Below, piece after piece: positions 46,732-55,791 of a stretch of DNA of 64,000 nt (positions are counted from its first letter, which is position 1; every line of letters starts with the position of its first letter). Position numbers and translations under genes: made by a program. The notes below the pieces were generated by a model. It saw only the letters and a list, made by a program, of their open reading frames with translations. It searched no databases and was not told the origin of the DNA. The DNA is from Arthrobacter sp. ov118. Its GTDB lineage: Bacteria; Actinomycetota; Actinomycetes; Actinomycetales; Micrococcaceae. The stretch is from the NCBI RefSeq assembly GCF_900116495.1, contig NZ_FPAY01000002.1, forward strand, positions 370,237 to 434,236. The letters run 5' to 3'.

Positions 46732-47694
46732 TCAGCCCAGGCCGTCGTACCGGACCAGCCTCCGGGCGCTGGCCTCGTCGAGGATCAGGTCGGTGGCCAG
46801 TCCTGCCGCGAGCGCCCCGCGGAGCCCGTTGATCTTGGAGGCGCCGGACACCACGCAGATGCGGCGCCGCACCTGACGGAGCTGGGCGAGGTCCGGGCCG
46901 GTGGAGCGCTCATTGAGCGTGATGCCATCGGAGGACCCGTCCGCGCGGAAGAACACCGTCGCGACGTCACCCACCACATCGGAATTCGCCAGGACGTTCA
47001 AGTCGTCTTCATCGAGGTAGCCACCGGCATAGACGTGGCTGGGGTAGTCGGCGTCGACCGATCCGACCCCAAAGATGGCGATGCTCATCCGGGACTGCAG
47101 GGCGAGGATGCGTTGAACACTGCGCTCATTCCACATGGCGGTTTTGGTCGGGGCGTGGTCGAAGAACGCCGGCACGGGGAACTGTTCGACCCGTGCCCCG
47201 TAGGCACTACCGAACCGGCGCATGATGTCCGAGGCGTACGTGATGCCGGTGGTCTGCATGTTTCCGGCACCGTTGAGCTGGACGATCACGCTGTCATGGG
47301 TGATCTTGCGAGTCAGGTGCCGGCTCACGGCGCTCAGGGTCGAGCCCCAGGCCACACCGATGATGGCATTGGAGTCCACCAGCGGCCCGATCGTCCGGGC
47401 GGCCTGCATGGCCACGCGGTCCAGTGTTTCCGCCTCATTGAGGGTGTCCACCACCGGCACCACGTGCACATCCACCTTGTACTCGGCCCGGATCATGCTT
47501 TCAAGTTCGGGTCCGGTATCCAGCGGGCTGCGGATTTGGATCTGCACCAGGCCGGAATCACGCGCCGCCGAAAGCAGCCGGGAAACAGTGGACCGGGACG
47601 TGCGGAGCTCACGTGCGATGGCATCCATCGTCAGGTCCTGAAGGTAATACAACTGGGCCGCGCGGAGGGCCTCGGACTGGCGCGAAGGCATCAT
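46732..47694 (-). CDS. SorC/DeoR-type sugar-binding transcriptional regulator
   Basis: 320 residues from ATG 47694 (MMPSRQSEALRAAQLYYLQD), preceded by GGGAAA. An N-terminal helix-turn-helix (MDAIARELRTSRSTVSRLLS) is followed by the SorC effector domain (about 60-315) with IIGVAWGSTLSAV, VIVQLNGAG, and the signature RRICVVSGASKINGLRGAL and ASARRL. Such proteins bind phosphorylated sugars or polyols. It is divergent from glpD, and an inverted repeat lies between them, so it probably controls the glycerol operon. That role is inferred. Confidence 0.9.
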   Translation of the reverse strand: MMPSRQSEALRAAQLYYLQDLTMDAIARELRTSRSTVSRLLSAARDSGLVQIQIRSPLDTGPELESMIRAEYKVDVHVVPVVDTLNEAETLDRVAMQAARTIGPLVDSNAIIGVAWGSTLSAVSRHLTRKITHDSVIVQLNGAGNMQTTGITYASDIMRRFGSAYGARVEQFPVPAFFDHAPTKTAMWNERSVQRILALQSRMSIAIFGVGSVDADYPSHVYAGGYLDEDDLNVLANSDVVGDVATVFFRADGSSDGITLNERSTGPDLAQLRQVRRRICVVSGASKINGLRGALAAGLATDLILDEASARRLVRYDGLG

Positions 47695-47707
47695 TAAATT
47701 TCCCGTC

Positions 47708-47721
47708 TGCACGTTTGTGCA
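47708..47721. promoter_or_regulatory. Candidate operator between the SorC-type regulator and glpD
   Basis: TGCAC-GTTT-GTGCA is a 5-bp inverted repeat with a 4-nt spacer, 13 bases ahead of the regulator start and just upstream of the glpD promoter candidate. It is suited to autoregulation and glpD control at once. Confidence 0.45.
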
Positions 47722-47727
47722 TAGTGC

Positions 47728-47757
47728 TTGACTCCATTTTCCATTATTCCAAACAAT
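47728..47757 (+). promoter_or_regulatory. Candidate glpDFK promoter
   Basis: TTGACT (47728-47733) and AACAAT (47752-47757) are 18 bases apart, directly downstream of the candidate operator and about 60 bases before glpD. Confidence 0.45.
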
Positions 47758-47819
47758 AGAGTTGAAACGTTGCCGCGCCTTCGGGCGTGCCAGCACGACA
47801 AACACCCAAGGGAGCAATT

Positions 47820-49649
47820 TTGGGACAGAGAGACTCAGCCCGTAAACCGGCCAGTGATCGCGCTTCGGTGCTGAAGCTGCGCACACGCCGGCACGCCCAG
47901 GTTCTGATCGTCGGGGGCGGCATCAACGGGGTGGGCACGTTCCGGGACCTCGCCCTCCAGGGCGTCGACGTCGCGCTTGTGGAGCGCGGCGATTACTGCC
48001 AGGGCGCCAGCGGGGCTTCCTCCCACATGATCCACGGCGGCATCCGGTACCTGGAAAACGGCGAGTTCCGCCTCGTCCGGGAGTCCGTGGTCGAACGCAA
48101 CAGGCTCCTGCGGATCGCGCCGCACTACGTCAAGCCGCTGCAGACCACCATCCCGATCTTCAGCACGTTCTCCGGCGTCCTGGCCGCCCCGGTCCGTTTC
48201 CTGACCCACAAGCAGGGCAAGCACACGGAACGCGGGGCGTTCCTGATCAAGCTGGGCCTGGGCATGTACGACTTCTTTTCCCGCGACGGCGGCACGGTCC
48301 CTCGGCACCAGTTCCTCGGACGCAAGCGGGCGTTGGCCGAACTGCCCCGCCTGCACCCGGGGATCAAGTACGCGGCCACCTATTTCGACGCCTCCGTCCA
48401 TAATCCTGAGCGGCTCACCCTCGATGTGCTCCAGGACGGCGAAAAGGCCGGCGCTGGCGGGGCGGACAGCCACCGGGCCCGGGCAAGCAACTATGTTTCC
48501 CTCGTTTCAGCCGCTCCCGGCGGAGAAACCGCCAGCAGCACCGGCACCGCCGGCACAAGTGCTGGAACCACGGCCGGAACTACTGTCCAGCTGCGCGACG
48601 AGCTGACCGGCGAGGTGTTCGACTTCACCGCCGACGTCATCGTGAACACCACCGGCGCTTGGGTCGACCTGACCAACGGGGCCATGGGGGCGGCGTCGTC
48701 GTTCATGGGCGGAACGAAGGGTTCGCACATTGTGCTGGACCACCCGGAGCTGCTGGCGGCGTGCGGGGGCCGTGAAATCTTCTTCGAGCACACCGACGGC
48801 CGGATTGTGCTGATTTATCCGATGGGGGACCGCGTCCTGGTCGGCACCACCGACGTCGACGCCGACATGGGTGAGGACGCCGTCTGCACCGAGGCCGAAA
48901 TCGACTACTTCTTTGACCTGATCGGCCATGTGTTCCCGGACATCACGGTGCGACGGGAACAGATCGTCTACACGTTCTCCGGTGTGCGCCCGCTTCCGAA
49001 GCATGACGCCACGCAGCCGGGCTTTGTCAGCCGGGACTACCGGATCGAACGCCGCGCCGCGGCCGGCGGGGCCGTGCTGAGCCTGGTGGGCGGCAAATGG
49101 ACCACGTTCCGTGCCCTCGCCGAGCACCTGAGCAACGACGTCCTGGCCGAGCTCGGCAGAGAACGGAAGCTTTCGACGGCGAAGCTGGCCATCGGCGGCG
49201 GCGCCGGCTTACCGGAGAGCGAAGACGGAGTCCAGCGCTGGATCAAGGCCCACATGTCCGCCGGCCGCGACGCGGCCCGGGTCACCGGGCTGCTGACCCG
49301 TTACGGGACCCGCGCCGAGGAAGTCATCCGCTTCCTGGACGGCGCAGTCGTGGACGGCGCAGTGACCGCCGAGCCGGACCGGCTCCTGCACTCCACGCGC
49401 GAGCTGAGCACCCGGGAACTGGGGTACATGGCGGCGCATGAGCAGATCGGGCACCTCGTGGACGTGCTCATCCGCCGCACGTCTCTGGCCTTTCGGGGCC
49501 TCGTGACCGGGGAACTGCTCAACGAAGTTACCGACGTCCTTTCCGGCCCTCTCGGCTGGGATGCGGCACGCCGGGCCACGGAAATCAGCCACGCGCAGGA
49601 GGTGCTTAAGCGGTTCCACGGTGTCCGGGTCCACAGCCTGGTCGCCTGA
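47820..49649 (+). CDS. glpD: Aerobic glycerol-3-phosphate dehydrogenase
   Basis: 609 residues from TTG 47820, five bases after AAGGGAG; GTG 47787 is possible but has no site. This FAD enzyme oxidises glycerol 3-phosphate to DHAP and feeds the quinone pool. The FAD-binding loop is VLIVGGGINGVGTFRDLALQG, followed by SSHMIHGGIRYLE, GGTKGSHIVL, DGRIVLIYPMGDRVLVGTTD, TFSGVRPLP and LSLVGGKWTTFR. The C-terminal DAO_C domain is intact. A Gly/Thr/Ser-rich insertion (about 230-262, TASSTGTAGTSAGTTAGTTV) in the middle is unusual in length for the family. Confidence 0.94.
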   Translation: MGQRDSARKPASDRASVLKLRTRRHAQVLIVGGGINGVGTFRDLALQGVDVALVERGDYCQGASGASSHMIHGGIRYLENGEFRLVRESVVERNRLLRIAPHYVKPLQTTIPIFSTFSGVLAAPVRFLTHKQGKHTERGAFLIKLGLGMYDFFSRDGGTVPRHQFLGRKRALAELPRLHPGIKYAATYFDASVHNPERLTLDVLQDGEKAGAGGADSHRARASNYVSLVSAAPGGETASSTGTAGTSAGTTAGTTVQLRDELTGEVFDFTADVIVNTTGAWVDLTNGAMGAASSFMGGTKGSHIVLDHPELLAACGGREIFFEHTDGRIVLIYPMGDRVLVGTTDVDADMGEDAVCTEAEIDYFFDLIGHVFPDITVRREQIVYTFSGVRPLPKHDATQPGFVSRDYRIERRAAAGGAVLSLVGGKWTTFRALAEHLSNDVLAELGRERKLSTAKLAIGGGAGLPESEDGVQRWIKAHMSAGRDAARVTGLLTRYGTRAEEVIRFLDGAVVDGAVTAEPDRLLHSTRELSTRELGYMAAHEQIGHLVDVLIRRTSLAFRGLVTGELLNEVTDVLSGPLGWDAARRATEISHAQEVLKRFHGVRVHSLVA

Positions 49650-49805
49650 TACAACTTGCGTGCCCGGGACGGGAGGTCCGGGTGCAAGCACTGCGCGGTC
49701 CGCCCCGGCGGCCGGCGCAGTGGCTGGCCGGCAGCACGAAAGTGCCGCAGGCCCCCCGGCCCCTAAACTCGCGGAGGCCGACAACAGAAAATGGAGGAGT
49801 CAAAG

Positions 49806-50558
49806 ATGTCTCTTGGAATAGTTTTCTTGTCCGAAGTATTCGGCACCGCAATGCTGACCCTGCTGGGTTGCGGTGTGGTGGCCAACGTTGCGCTTAAAGG
49901 CACCAAGGGCAACAACGGCGGGTTCCTGATGGTGACCTGGGGATGGGGCATCGCCGTCTTCTCCGGTGTCTATGTTGCCGCCATCTCGGGTGCGCACCTG
50001 AACCCGGCCGTGACTTTTGGCCTGCTTGTCAACGGCAAGAGGTTGTACGCTCCCGGCGTTCCGGTCGACTTCGCCTCGACCCTGACCTACTTCGGCGGTG
50101 AACTGACCGGTGCCTTCCTGGGCGCCGTCGTCATGTGGCTCGCCCACAAGCAGCACTTTGATCTCGAGCCCGAGCCTGCCAGCAAGCTGGCCGTGTTCTC
50201 CACCGGCCCCGCGATCCGCTCCAACCAATGGAACCTGATCACCGAAATCGTCGGCACCTTTGTCCTCGTGTTCGTCATCCTGACCTTCGGCGGGACGCCT
50301 TCGGGACTCGGCCCGCTGTCCGTGGCGCTGCTCGTGGTCGGCATCGGTGTTTCGCTCGGCGGCCCCACCGGATACGCCATCAACCCCGCCCGTGACCTTG
50401 GCCCCCGCATCGCGCACGCCTTGCTTCCCATCAAGGGCAAGGGCTCCAGCGACTGGAGCTACTCCTGGATCCCGGTTGTCGGCCCCCTCATCGGCGGCGG
50501 AATCGGCGGCCTCATGGCAGCAGTTGTGCCGATCATCGTCCCTGTACTCCCTCAGTAA
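49806..50558 (+). CDS. glpF: Glycerol uptake facilitator (aquaglyceroporin)
   Basis: 250 residues with six hydrophobic helices and two re-entrant NPA motifs, HLNPAVTFG and AINPARDLGPR. The Asp after the second NPAR marks a glycerol facilitator rather than a water-only channel. It lets glycerol enter by diffusion, trapped then by GlpK. ATG 49806 is used because GGAGGAG at 49793-49799 gives normal spacing; the ATG at 49791 overlaps that site. It lies 156 bp after glpD; that gap holds an 8-bp inverted repeat (49689-49696 with 49715-49722) but no clear terminator. Confidence 0.95.
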   Translation: MSLGIVFLSEVFGTAMLTLLGCGVVANVALKGTKGNNGGFLMVTWGWGIAVFSGVYVAAISGAHLNPAVTFGLLVNGKRLYAPGVPVDFASTLTYFGGELTGAFLGAVVMWLAHKQHFDLEPEPASKLAVFSTGPAIRSNQWNLITEIVGTFVLVFVILTFGGTPSGLGPLSVALLVVGIGVSLGGPTGYAINPARDLGPRIAHALLPIKGKGSSDWSYSWIPVVGPLIGGGIGGLMAAVVPIIVPVLPQ

Positions 50559-50600
50559 CCGCCAATTAAACTGCCACGCCAAACAGACAAGGACGTCAAC

Positions 50601-52115
50601 ATGAACCAGTACGTAGTCGCCATTGATCAGGGCACCACCAGCACCCGCGCCATCGTGTTCGACCACAGCGGCAGCATTGTCTCCTCGGGCCAGATGGAGC
50701 ATGAGCAGATCTTTCCCCAGGCCGGCTGGGTGGAGCACAACCCGGCGGAAATCTGGAACAACACCCGGGAAGTAATCGGCTCCGCCCTGTCCAAGGCGAA
50801 TCTGACCCGCCACGACATCGCCGCCGTCGGCATCACCAACCAGCGCGAAACGGCAGTGGTGTGGGACAAGACCACCGGTGAGCCGGTCTACAACGCCATC
50901 GTGTGGCAGGACACCCGCACCCAGCCGATCGTCGACGAGCTGGCCAGGGAAGGGGGACCTGAGCGCTTCAAGCAGAAGGTGGGCCTGCCCCTGGCAACCT
51001 ACTTCTCCGGCACCAAGATCAAGTGGATCCTGGACAACGTCGAGGGCGCCCGCGCCAAGGCCGAGGCCGGCGACCTCGTCTTCGGCAACACGGACTGCTG
51101 GGTGCTGTGGAACCTGACCGGCGGGACCGACGGCGGCGTCCACGTCACCGACGTGACCAACGCCTCGCGGACCATGTTCATGGACCTTGAGACCCTGTCC
51201 TGGGACCAGGAGATCCTGGACGCGTTCGGTGTTCCCGCCTCCATGATGCCGGCCATCAAGTCCTCCTCAGAGGTCTACGGCACGGTACACACCTCCCAGC
51301 TGCTGCGTGAAGTTCCCGTGGCCGGCATCCTCGGCGACCAGCAGGCGGCCACGTTCGGCCAGGCCGCCTTCGAAGCCGGAGAAGCCAAGAACACCTACGG
51401 CACGGGCTGCTTCCTGATCTTCAACACGGCCGAGGAAATCGTCCATTCCAAGAACGGGCTTCTGACCACGGTTGGTTACAAGCTCGGCGACGCGGCACCG
51501 CACTACGCGCTGGAGGGTGCCATTGCCGTCACCGGTTCGCTGATCCAGTGGTTGCGGGACAACCTCGGAATGATCAGCACGGCCCCGGAGGTTGAAAAGC
51601 TCGCGGCCGCGGTGCCGGACAACGGTGGTGTGTACATTGTTCCGGCGTTCTCCGGCCTCTTCGCGCCGTACTGGCGTTCCGATGCCCGCGGCGCCATTGT
51701 GGGCCTCACCCGCTTTGTGAACAAGAACCACATTGCCCGCGCGGCACTGGAAGCCACGGCCTTCCAGACCCGTGAGGTGCTGGACGCCGTCAACGCGGAC
51801 TCCGGCGTGCCGCTGACGGAGCTGAAGGTCGACGGCGGCATGGTCGCCAACGATGCCCTCATGCAGTTCCAAGCGGACATCCTAGGAGTGGCGGTTATCC
51901 GGCCGAAGGTGGTCGAGACCACGGCGCTGGGCGCAGCCTACGCGGCCGGCCTGGCCGTCGGATTCTGGAAGGATCTGGGCGAGTGCTCGGCCAACTGGGC
52001 CGAGGACAAGCGCTGGGAGCCGCAAATGGACCAGGCCGAGCGGGAACGCCAGATGCGCCTCTGGAAAAAGGCCATTACCAAGTCCATGGACTGGGTTGAC
52101 GACGACGTCAGGTAG
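50601..52115 (+). CDS. glpK: Glycerol kinase
   Basis: 504 residues. FGGY-family kinase that makes glycerol 3-phosphate. Motifs: YVVAIDQGTTSTRAIVFDH at the N-terminus, WDKTTGEPVYNAIVWQDTRT, GILGDQQAATFGQAAFEAGE, NTYGTGCFLIFNT, and the FGGY signature region GGMVANDALMQFQADILGV. ATG 50601 follows AAGGACG. The order glpD-glpF-glpK makes a complete glycerol uptake and oxidation unit, closed by a terminator. Confidence 0.97.
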   Translation: MNQYVVAIDQGTTSTRAIVFDHSGSIVSSGQMEHEQIFPQAGWVEHNPAEIWNNTREVIGSALSKANLTRHDIAAVGITNQRETAVVWDKTTGEPVYNAIVWQDTRTQPIVDELAREGGPERFKQKVGLPLATYFSGTKIKWILDNVEGARAKAEAGDLVFGNTDCWVLWNLTGGTDGGVHVTDVTNASRTMFMDLETLSWDQEILDAFGVPASMMPAIKSSSEVYGTVHTSQLLREVPVAGILGDQQAATFGQAAFEAGEAKNTYGTGCFLIFNTAEEIVHSKNGLLTTVGYKLGDAAPHYALEGAIAVTGSLIQWLRDNLGMISTAPEVEKLAAAVPDNGGVYIVPAFSGLFAPYWRSDARGAIVGLTRFVNKNHIARAALEATAFQTREVLDAVNADSGVPLTELKVDGGMVANDALMQFQADILGVAVIRPKVVETTALGAAYAAGLAVGFWKDLGECSANWAEDKRWEPQMDQAERERQMRLWKKAITKSMDWVDDDVR

Positions 52116-52139
52116 CGCACCCGTCAGCTCCGGCGGACA

Positions 52140-52183
52140 AAAGAAAAGCTCCGGCCAGGATTACCTGGCCGGAGCTTTTCTTT
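52140..52183. terminator. Bidirectional intrinsic terminator between glpK and the RND gene
   Basis: A perfect 20-bp stem (52140-52159 with 52164-52183) with an ATTA loop has A-runs on the left and T-runs on the right, so it reads as a terminator from both strands of the convergent genes. Confidence 0.95.
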
Positions 52184-52187
52184 GTCC

Positions 52188-55100
52188 TTACCCGGCGGTT
52201 GCGGGTTCGGGCTGGCGGGGCCCGCGCTCACGGGCGGGACCCTTCTTCGCGAACCGCAAATAGAGCGATGGCACGATGAACAGGTTGACCAGTGTCGAGG
52301 TCACCAGCCCACCGAGGATCACCACAGCCATCGGGTGCTCGATCTCATGGCCGGGCCGGGCGCCCATCACCACCAGCGGAACCAGGGCGAGCGCGGTGGC
52401 AAGCGTGGTCATCAGAATCGGTGACAAGCGCTCGGCAGCACCGCGCAGGACCAGGTCCCGGCCGAACGGCATGCCCTCGAACTGCTCCAGATGCTGGCAG
52501 TGGTTGATGAGCAGGATGCCGTTGCGGGCGGCGATGCCCATCACTGTCAGGAACCCGACCAGTGAGCCGAGGGACAGGATTCCGCCGCTCATGTGCGCGG
52601 CGATCACCCCGCCCACGAGTGCCATCGGCAACGTCAGCATGGCCAGTATCGCCAGCCGCCAGCTGCGGAATGCCGCCTGGAGCAGGAGGAACACCACGAT
52701 GACGGCGCCGATCGCGAAGAGGAGCAGCCGCTGCGAGGCGGCCTGCCGCTCCGCGTATTCGCCCAGGATGTCGGCGCTGTAGCCGGTGGGGAACTCCACC
52801 GATTGGAGGTCGGACTCGAGCTTTTCAACGACCTTCGCCAGATCGCCTTCCTTGACGTTGGCGCTGACGTCAAGACGCCTGGACCCTTCTGATCGCTCAA
52901 TGACATTCGGCGTTGGCTTCACTGATATCTTGGCGACGTCCGCCACCCGGATCCTCTGCCCGCTGGGGGTGTCCAGCGGGAGGTTCTGGATGCTGGTGAC
53001 GCTGGTCCTGAGCTCCGGCGCACTCCAGACCTGGACGTCGTAGGCTTTGCCGTCCCGGTAGACGTCCCCGACCTCCTCACCGGACACCAGGGTGGCTGCG
53101 GCACGGCGGACGTCGCCGGGCTTCAGCCCGTACCGGTTGGCTGCGTCCAGGTCCACCTCGACGTCCACCTGAGGCACGTTGACCTGCAGGGCAACCTTGG
53201 CGCCGATTGCCCCTTCAATGCCGCCCAGAACGGCCTTGACCTTATCCGCCTGCTTCTTCAGCGTGTCCAGGTCATCTCCGTAGACGCGGACGACGATCGA
53301 ATAGCCGGTGCCGGTCAGCACCTCGCGAACACGTTCCTTGAGGTACGTCTGGACGTCCCGGTGGATGCCCGGGTAGCCGTCGACGATCTGCTGGATGGAG
53401 GCCAGGGTCTTGTCATAGTCCACCGAGGGGTCGACGCTGATCCAGTTCTCACCGAAGTTGACGCCCACCACCTCGTCGGCGGCGAAGGCCTGACCGATAT
53501 GGGACCCGCAGTTGTTGACGCCGGGGACGGTCATCAGCTCCTTGCAGGCCAACTGGCTCACGCGCACTTCCTCCGCGTTGGAGGTGCCCGGTTGCGTGAC
53601 CCAGTGCATGAGGAAGTCACGTTCCTTGAACGAAGGCAGCAGCGACTGGCCCAGGAGCGGGGCCGCGATGATGCCCACGACGCCGAAGGCCGCCACGGCG
53701 AGGTAGCCCGGGAGCGGCCGCCGCACAATAGGCCGCAGAGCGGCCCCGTACCAGCGTTTGAGTACCCGGACCACCGGCGGATCCCGGTCTTCGAGCTTGG
53801 CATTGCGCAGGAAGATGTAGGCCATGGCCGGAGTGACTGTGAGGGCCACCAGCATGGAGGCCATCACGGCAAGGGTGTAGGAGGTCGCCAGGGGGCGGAA
53901 GAAGGCGCCCGTCAGTCCGTCGAGGAAGAAGATCGGCACAGTGGCTGCGACGATGATCAAGGTGGCGTAGACGATGGGGCCCCGGACCTCCAGGGAGGCA
54001 TTGACGACCACCCTGGCGGTGCTTTCGGTTCCGCCGCTGGCCCGGTGGTGCCGCAATCGCCGGACGATGTTCTCGACGTCGATGATGGCGTCGTCCACAA
54101 CCACCCCGACGGCGATCACCAGCCCGGCAAGCACCATCGTGTTAATCGTTCCTCCGGTCCAGTACAGCACCAGGGCGGCTGCCATCAGCGACAACGGGAT
54201 CGCCGTCACGCTGACCAGCGCAGTCCGCCACTGGAACAGGAACACACTGAGCACCAGGACCACCAGGAAGCAGCCCAGCAGGAGGGCAAGACTCAGGTTC
54301 CCGAGGGATTCCTCGATGAACGAGGCCGGACGGAAAAGCGTGGTGTCCACGGCGATGCCGCTCAGGCCGGGCTGCAGTTCCTTGAGGGCCTCTTCAACCC
54401 CGCGCGTCACTTCGAGCGTGTTGCCCCACGGCAGCTTTTCGACGATCAGCATGAGGCCGGGGCCGCCGTTGATCACCGCGTCGCCGATGAGCTGCTGGTG
54501 GTCTTCCACCACGTTGGCCACGTCAGCAAGCCGCAGCGGCGGTTTTCCCTCCCGCTCCGCCAAAGCCACCTGGGCGAGCTCCGCCGGCGAGGTGATGGGC
54601 TGGACGTGCCTGATGCCCAGGCTTTGGCTGGGCGTTTCGAGCGCTCCGCCGGTGCCGATCAGGGCGCCGGGGGAGTACTTGAGCAGGCCGGCGTCCAAAG
54701 CATCGGACGTCGTGTTCATGACGTTATCCAGCGTGACGTCATGGGCCGCCAGTTTGGCCGGGTCGACCTGAACCTGGAGCATCTGGAGGCGCTCGCCCCA
54801 GATCGCCACGTTCGCCACGCCCGGTACCCGCAGCAGATGTGCCCTGATGTTCCAGTAGGAGATCATGGACATCTCGATCAGGGACCGGGTGTCCGAGGAG
54901 AGCCCGATCTTCATGACACGGCTCGTGGAGGACAGCGGCTGGAGCATCAGCGGCGGCGCCGCCCACGTGGGCAGGGTCGGAATGACCGTTGCCATCCGCT
55001 CCGAGACCAGCTGCCTGGCGGTCAGCAGGTCGGTGCCGGGCTTGAACTCCATGACAATGGCGGACAGCTGGGACACGGACTTGGACCGCATCTGGTCCAA

Positions 55101-55331
55101 ACCGTCAATGCCGTTGAACGCCTCCTCCATCGGAACCGTTACGAGTTCCTCGACCTCAGAGGCAGTGAGGCCAAGACATGCTGTCTGGACCTCGACACGG
55201 GGCGGTGCAAACTCCGGAAAAACATCCACCGAAGCACTGCTCAGTTGCGCGCCGCCCACGATCATGAGGGCGGCCGCCATCGCAATGATGATCGACCGGA
55301 ACCTCAGGCTTGCAGCGACAATCCGGCGCAT
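52188..55331 (-). CDS. RND efflux permease, CusA/CzcA-like, copy A
   Basis: 1047 residues. N-terminal helix and IRSKSVSQLSAIVMEFKPGT are typical of the heavy-metal-type RND clade (VDVFPEFAPPRVEVQTACLG). About 12 helices and two large extracytoplasmic domains are expected. The TM4 motif is VVVDDAIIDVENI with Asp413, Asp414, Asp418 and Glu420, all usable for proton relay. The TM10 region is GIAARNGILLINHCQH. Transport is driven by protons; the substrate, metal or organic, is not readable. The start follows the lipoprotein gene by one base. In a Gram-positive cell it would export across the single membrane. Confidence 0.9.
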   Translation of the reverse strand: MRRIVAASLRFRSIIIAMAAALMIVGGAQLSSASVDVFPEFAPPRVEVQTACLGLTASEVEELVTVPMEEAFNGIDGLDQMRSKSVSQLSAIVMEFKPGTDLLTARQLVSERMATVIPTLPTWAAPPLMLQPLSSTSRVMKIGLSSDTRSLIEMSMISYWNIRAHLLRVPGVANVAIWGERLQMLQVQVDPAKLAAHDVTLDNVMNTTSDALDAGLLKYSPGALIGTGGALETPSQSLGIRHVQPITSPAELAQVALAEREGKPPLRLADVANVVEDHQQLIGDAVINGGPGLMLIVEKLPWGNTLEVTRGVEEALKELQPGLSGIAVDTTLFRPASFIEESLGNLSLALLLGCFLVVLVLSVFLFQWRTALVSVTAIPLSLMAAALVLYWTGGTINTMVLAGLVIAVGVVVDDAIIDVENIVRRLRHHRASGGTESTARVVVNASLEVRGPIVYATLIIVAATVPIFFLDGLTGAFFRPLATSYTLAVMASMLVALTVTPAMAYIFLRNAKLEDRDPPVVRVLKRWYGAALRPIVRRPLPGYLAVAAFGVVGIIAAPLLGQSLLPSFKERDFLMHWVTQPGTSNAEEVRVSQLACKELMTVPGVNNCGSHIGQAFAADEVVGVNFGENWISVDPSVDYDKTLASIQQIVDGYPGIHRDVQTYLKERVREVLTGTGYSIVVRVYGDDLDTLKKQADKVKAVLGGIEGAIGAKVALQVNVPQVDVEVDLDAANRYGLKPGDVRRAAATLVSGEEVGDVYRDGKAYDVQVWSAPELRTSVTSIQNLPLDTPSGQRIRVADVAKISVKPTPNVIERSEGSRRLDVSANVKEGDLAKVVEKLESDLQSVEFPTGYSADILGEYAERQAASQRLLLFAIGAVIVVFLLLQAAFRSWRLAILAMLTLPMALVGGVIAAHMSGGILSLGSLVGFLTVMGIAARNGILLINHCQHLEQFEGMPFGRDLVLRGAAERLSPILMTTLATALALVPLVVMGARPGHEIEHPMAVVILGGLVTSTLVNLFIVPSLYLRFAKKGPARERGPRQPEPATAG

Positions 55332-55332
55332 G

Positions 55333-55791
55333 TCAATGGGCCGTATCGAATTCGGCGCCGAACAGTTCCGCCGCGCCGACGGTGACGACGACGGTGCCCG
55401 CCTTGGGACCGGCCGAGGCGGTGACCACTCCGGACTCCACCTTGGCTACTGTGACCGGCTGACGCTGGTAGACCCGCGGGGCCGGGTTGGTGTAAACCCA
55501 GGTCTTGCCGCTGGAGTCATAGAGCAGGGCCGCGTATGGCAGGGTGACGGAAGTCCCCTTGGCGGCCTTGACGGTATCTGTCTTCAGGTCCAGGCGCTCC
55601 ATTCCCTTTTCGCTCAGCGTCAGTTTCGCAATGCCTGTTGCGGCATTCTTCTCCACCTTGGCGGGTTCGTTGGCCGCGACGGCGGCGGGCGTTGCCGGCG
55701 TCGTCTGGGCGCATGCGGGCAATGCGAATAAAAGGGCTGCGCTGAGAGCGGCCGCCAGGGGCAGGCGCCGCAGGGGCTGTTGGCTGGTCAT
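55333..55791 (-). CDS. Short lipoprotein resembling the C-terminal part of an RND periplasmic adaptor
   Basis: 152 residues. Signal peptide with hydrophobic core LPLAAALSAALLFALPAC and a lipobox-like LPAC (Pro at -2 is unusual), so Cys26 may be lipidated. After a Thr/Ala/Pro linker comes a beta-rich part with LKTDTVKAAKGTSVTLPYAA, LYDSSGKTWVYTNPAPRVYQ, and ASAGPKAGTVVVTVGAAELF, which resembles the membrane-proximal and C-terminal domains of HlyD/CusB adaptors. The hairpin and lipoyl parts are missing. ATG 55791 overlaps the upstream permease stop by ATGA; it probably works with both permeases. Confidence 0.75.
   Translation of the reverse strand: MTSQQPLRRLPLAAALSAALLFALPACAQTTPATPAAVAANEPAKVEKNAATGIAKLTLSEKGMERLDLKTDTVKAAKGTSVTLPYAALLYDSSGKTWVYTNPAPRVYQRQPVTVAKVESGVVTASAGPKAGTVVVTVGAAELFGAEFDTAH

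Noticed and set aside
49791..49805. Upstream ATG as glpF start
   Set aside because: This ATG immediately precedes and overlaps the GGAGGAG site that correctly spaces ATG 49806.
53361..55385. Long plus-strand frame opposite the RND copy A gene
   Set aside because: It is extremely rich in Gln, His, Asp and Gly without any motif, and is antisense to a clear RND permease.
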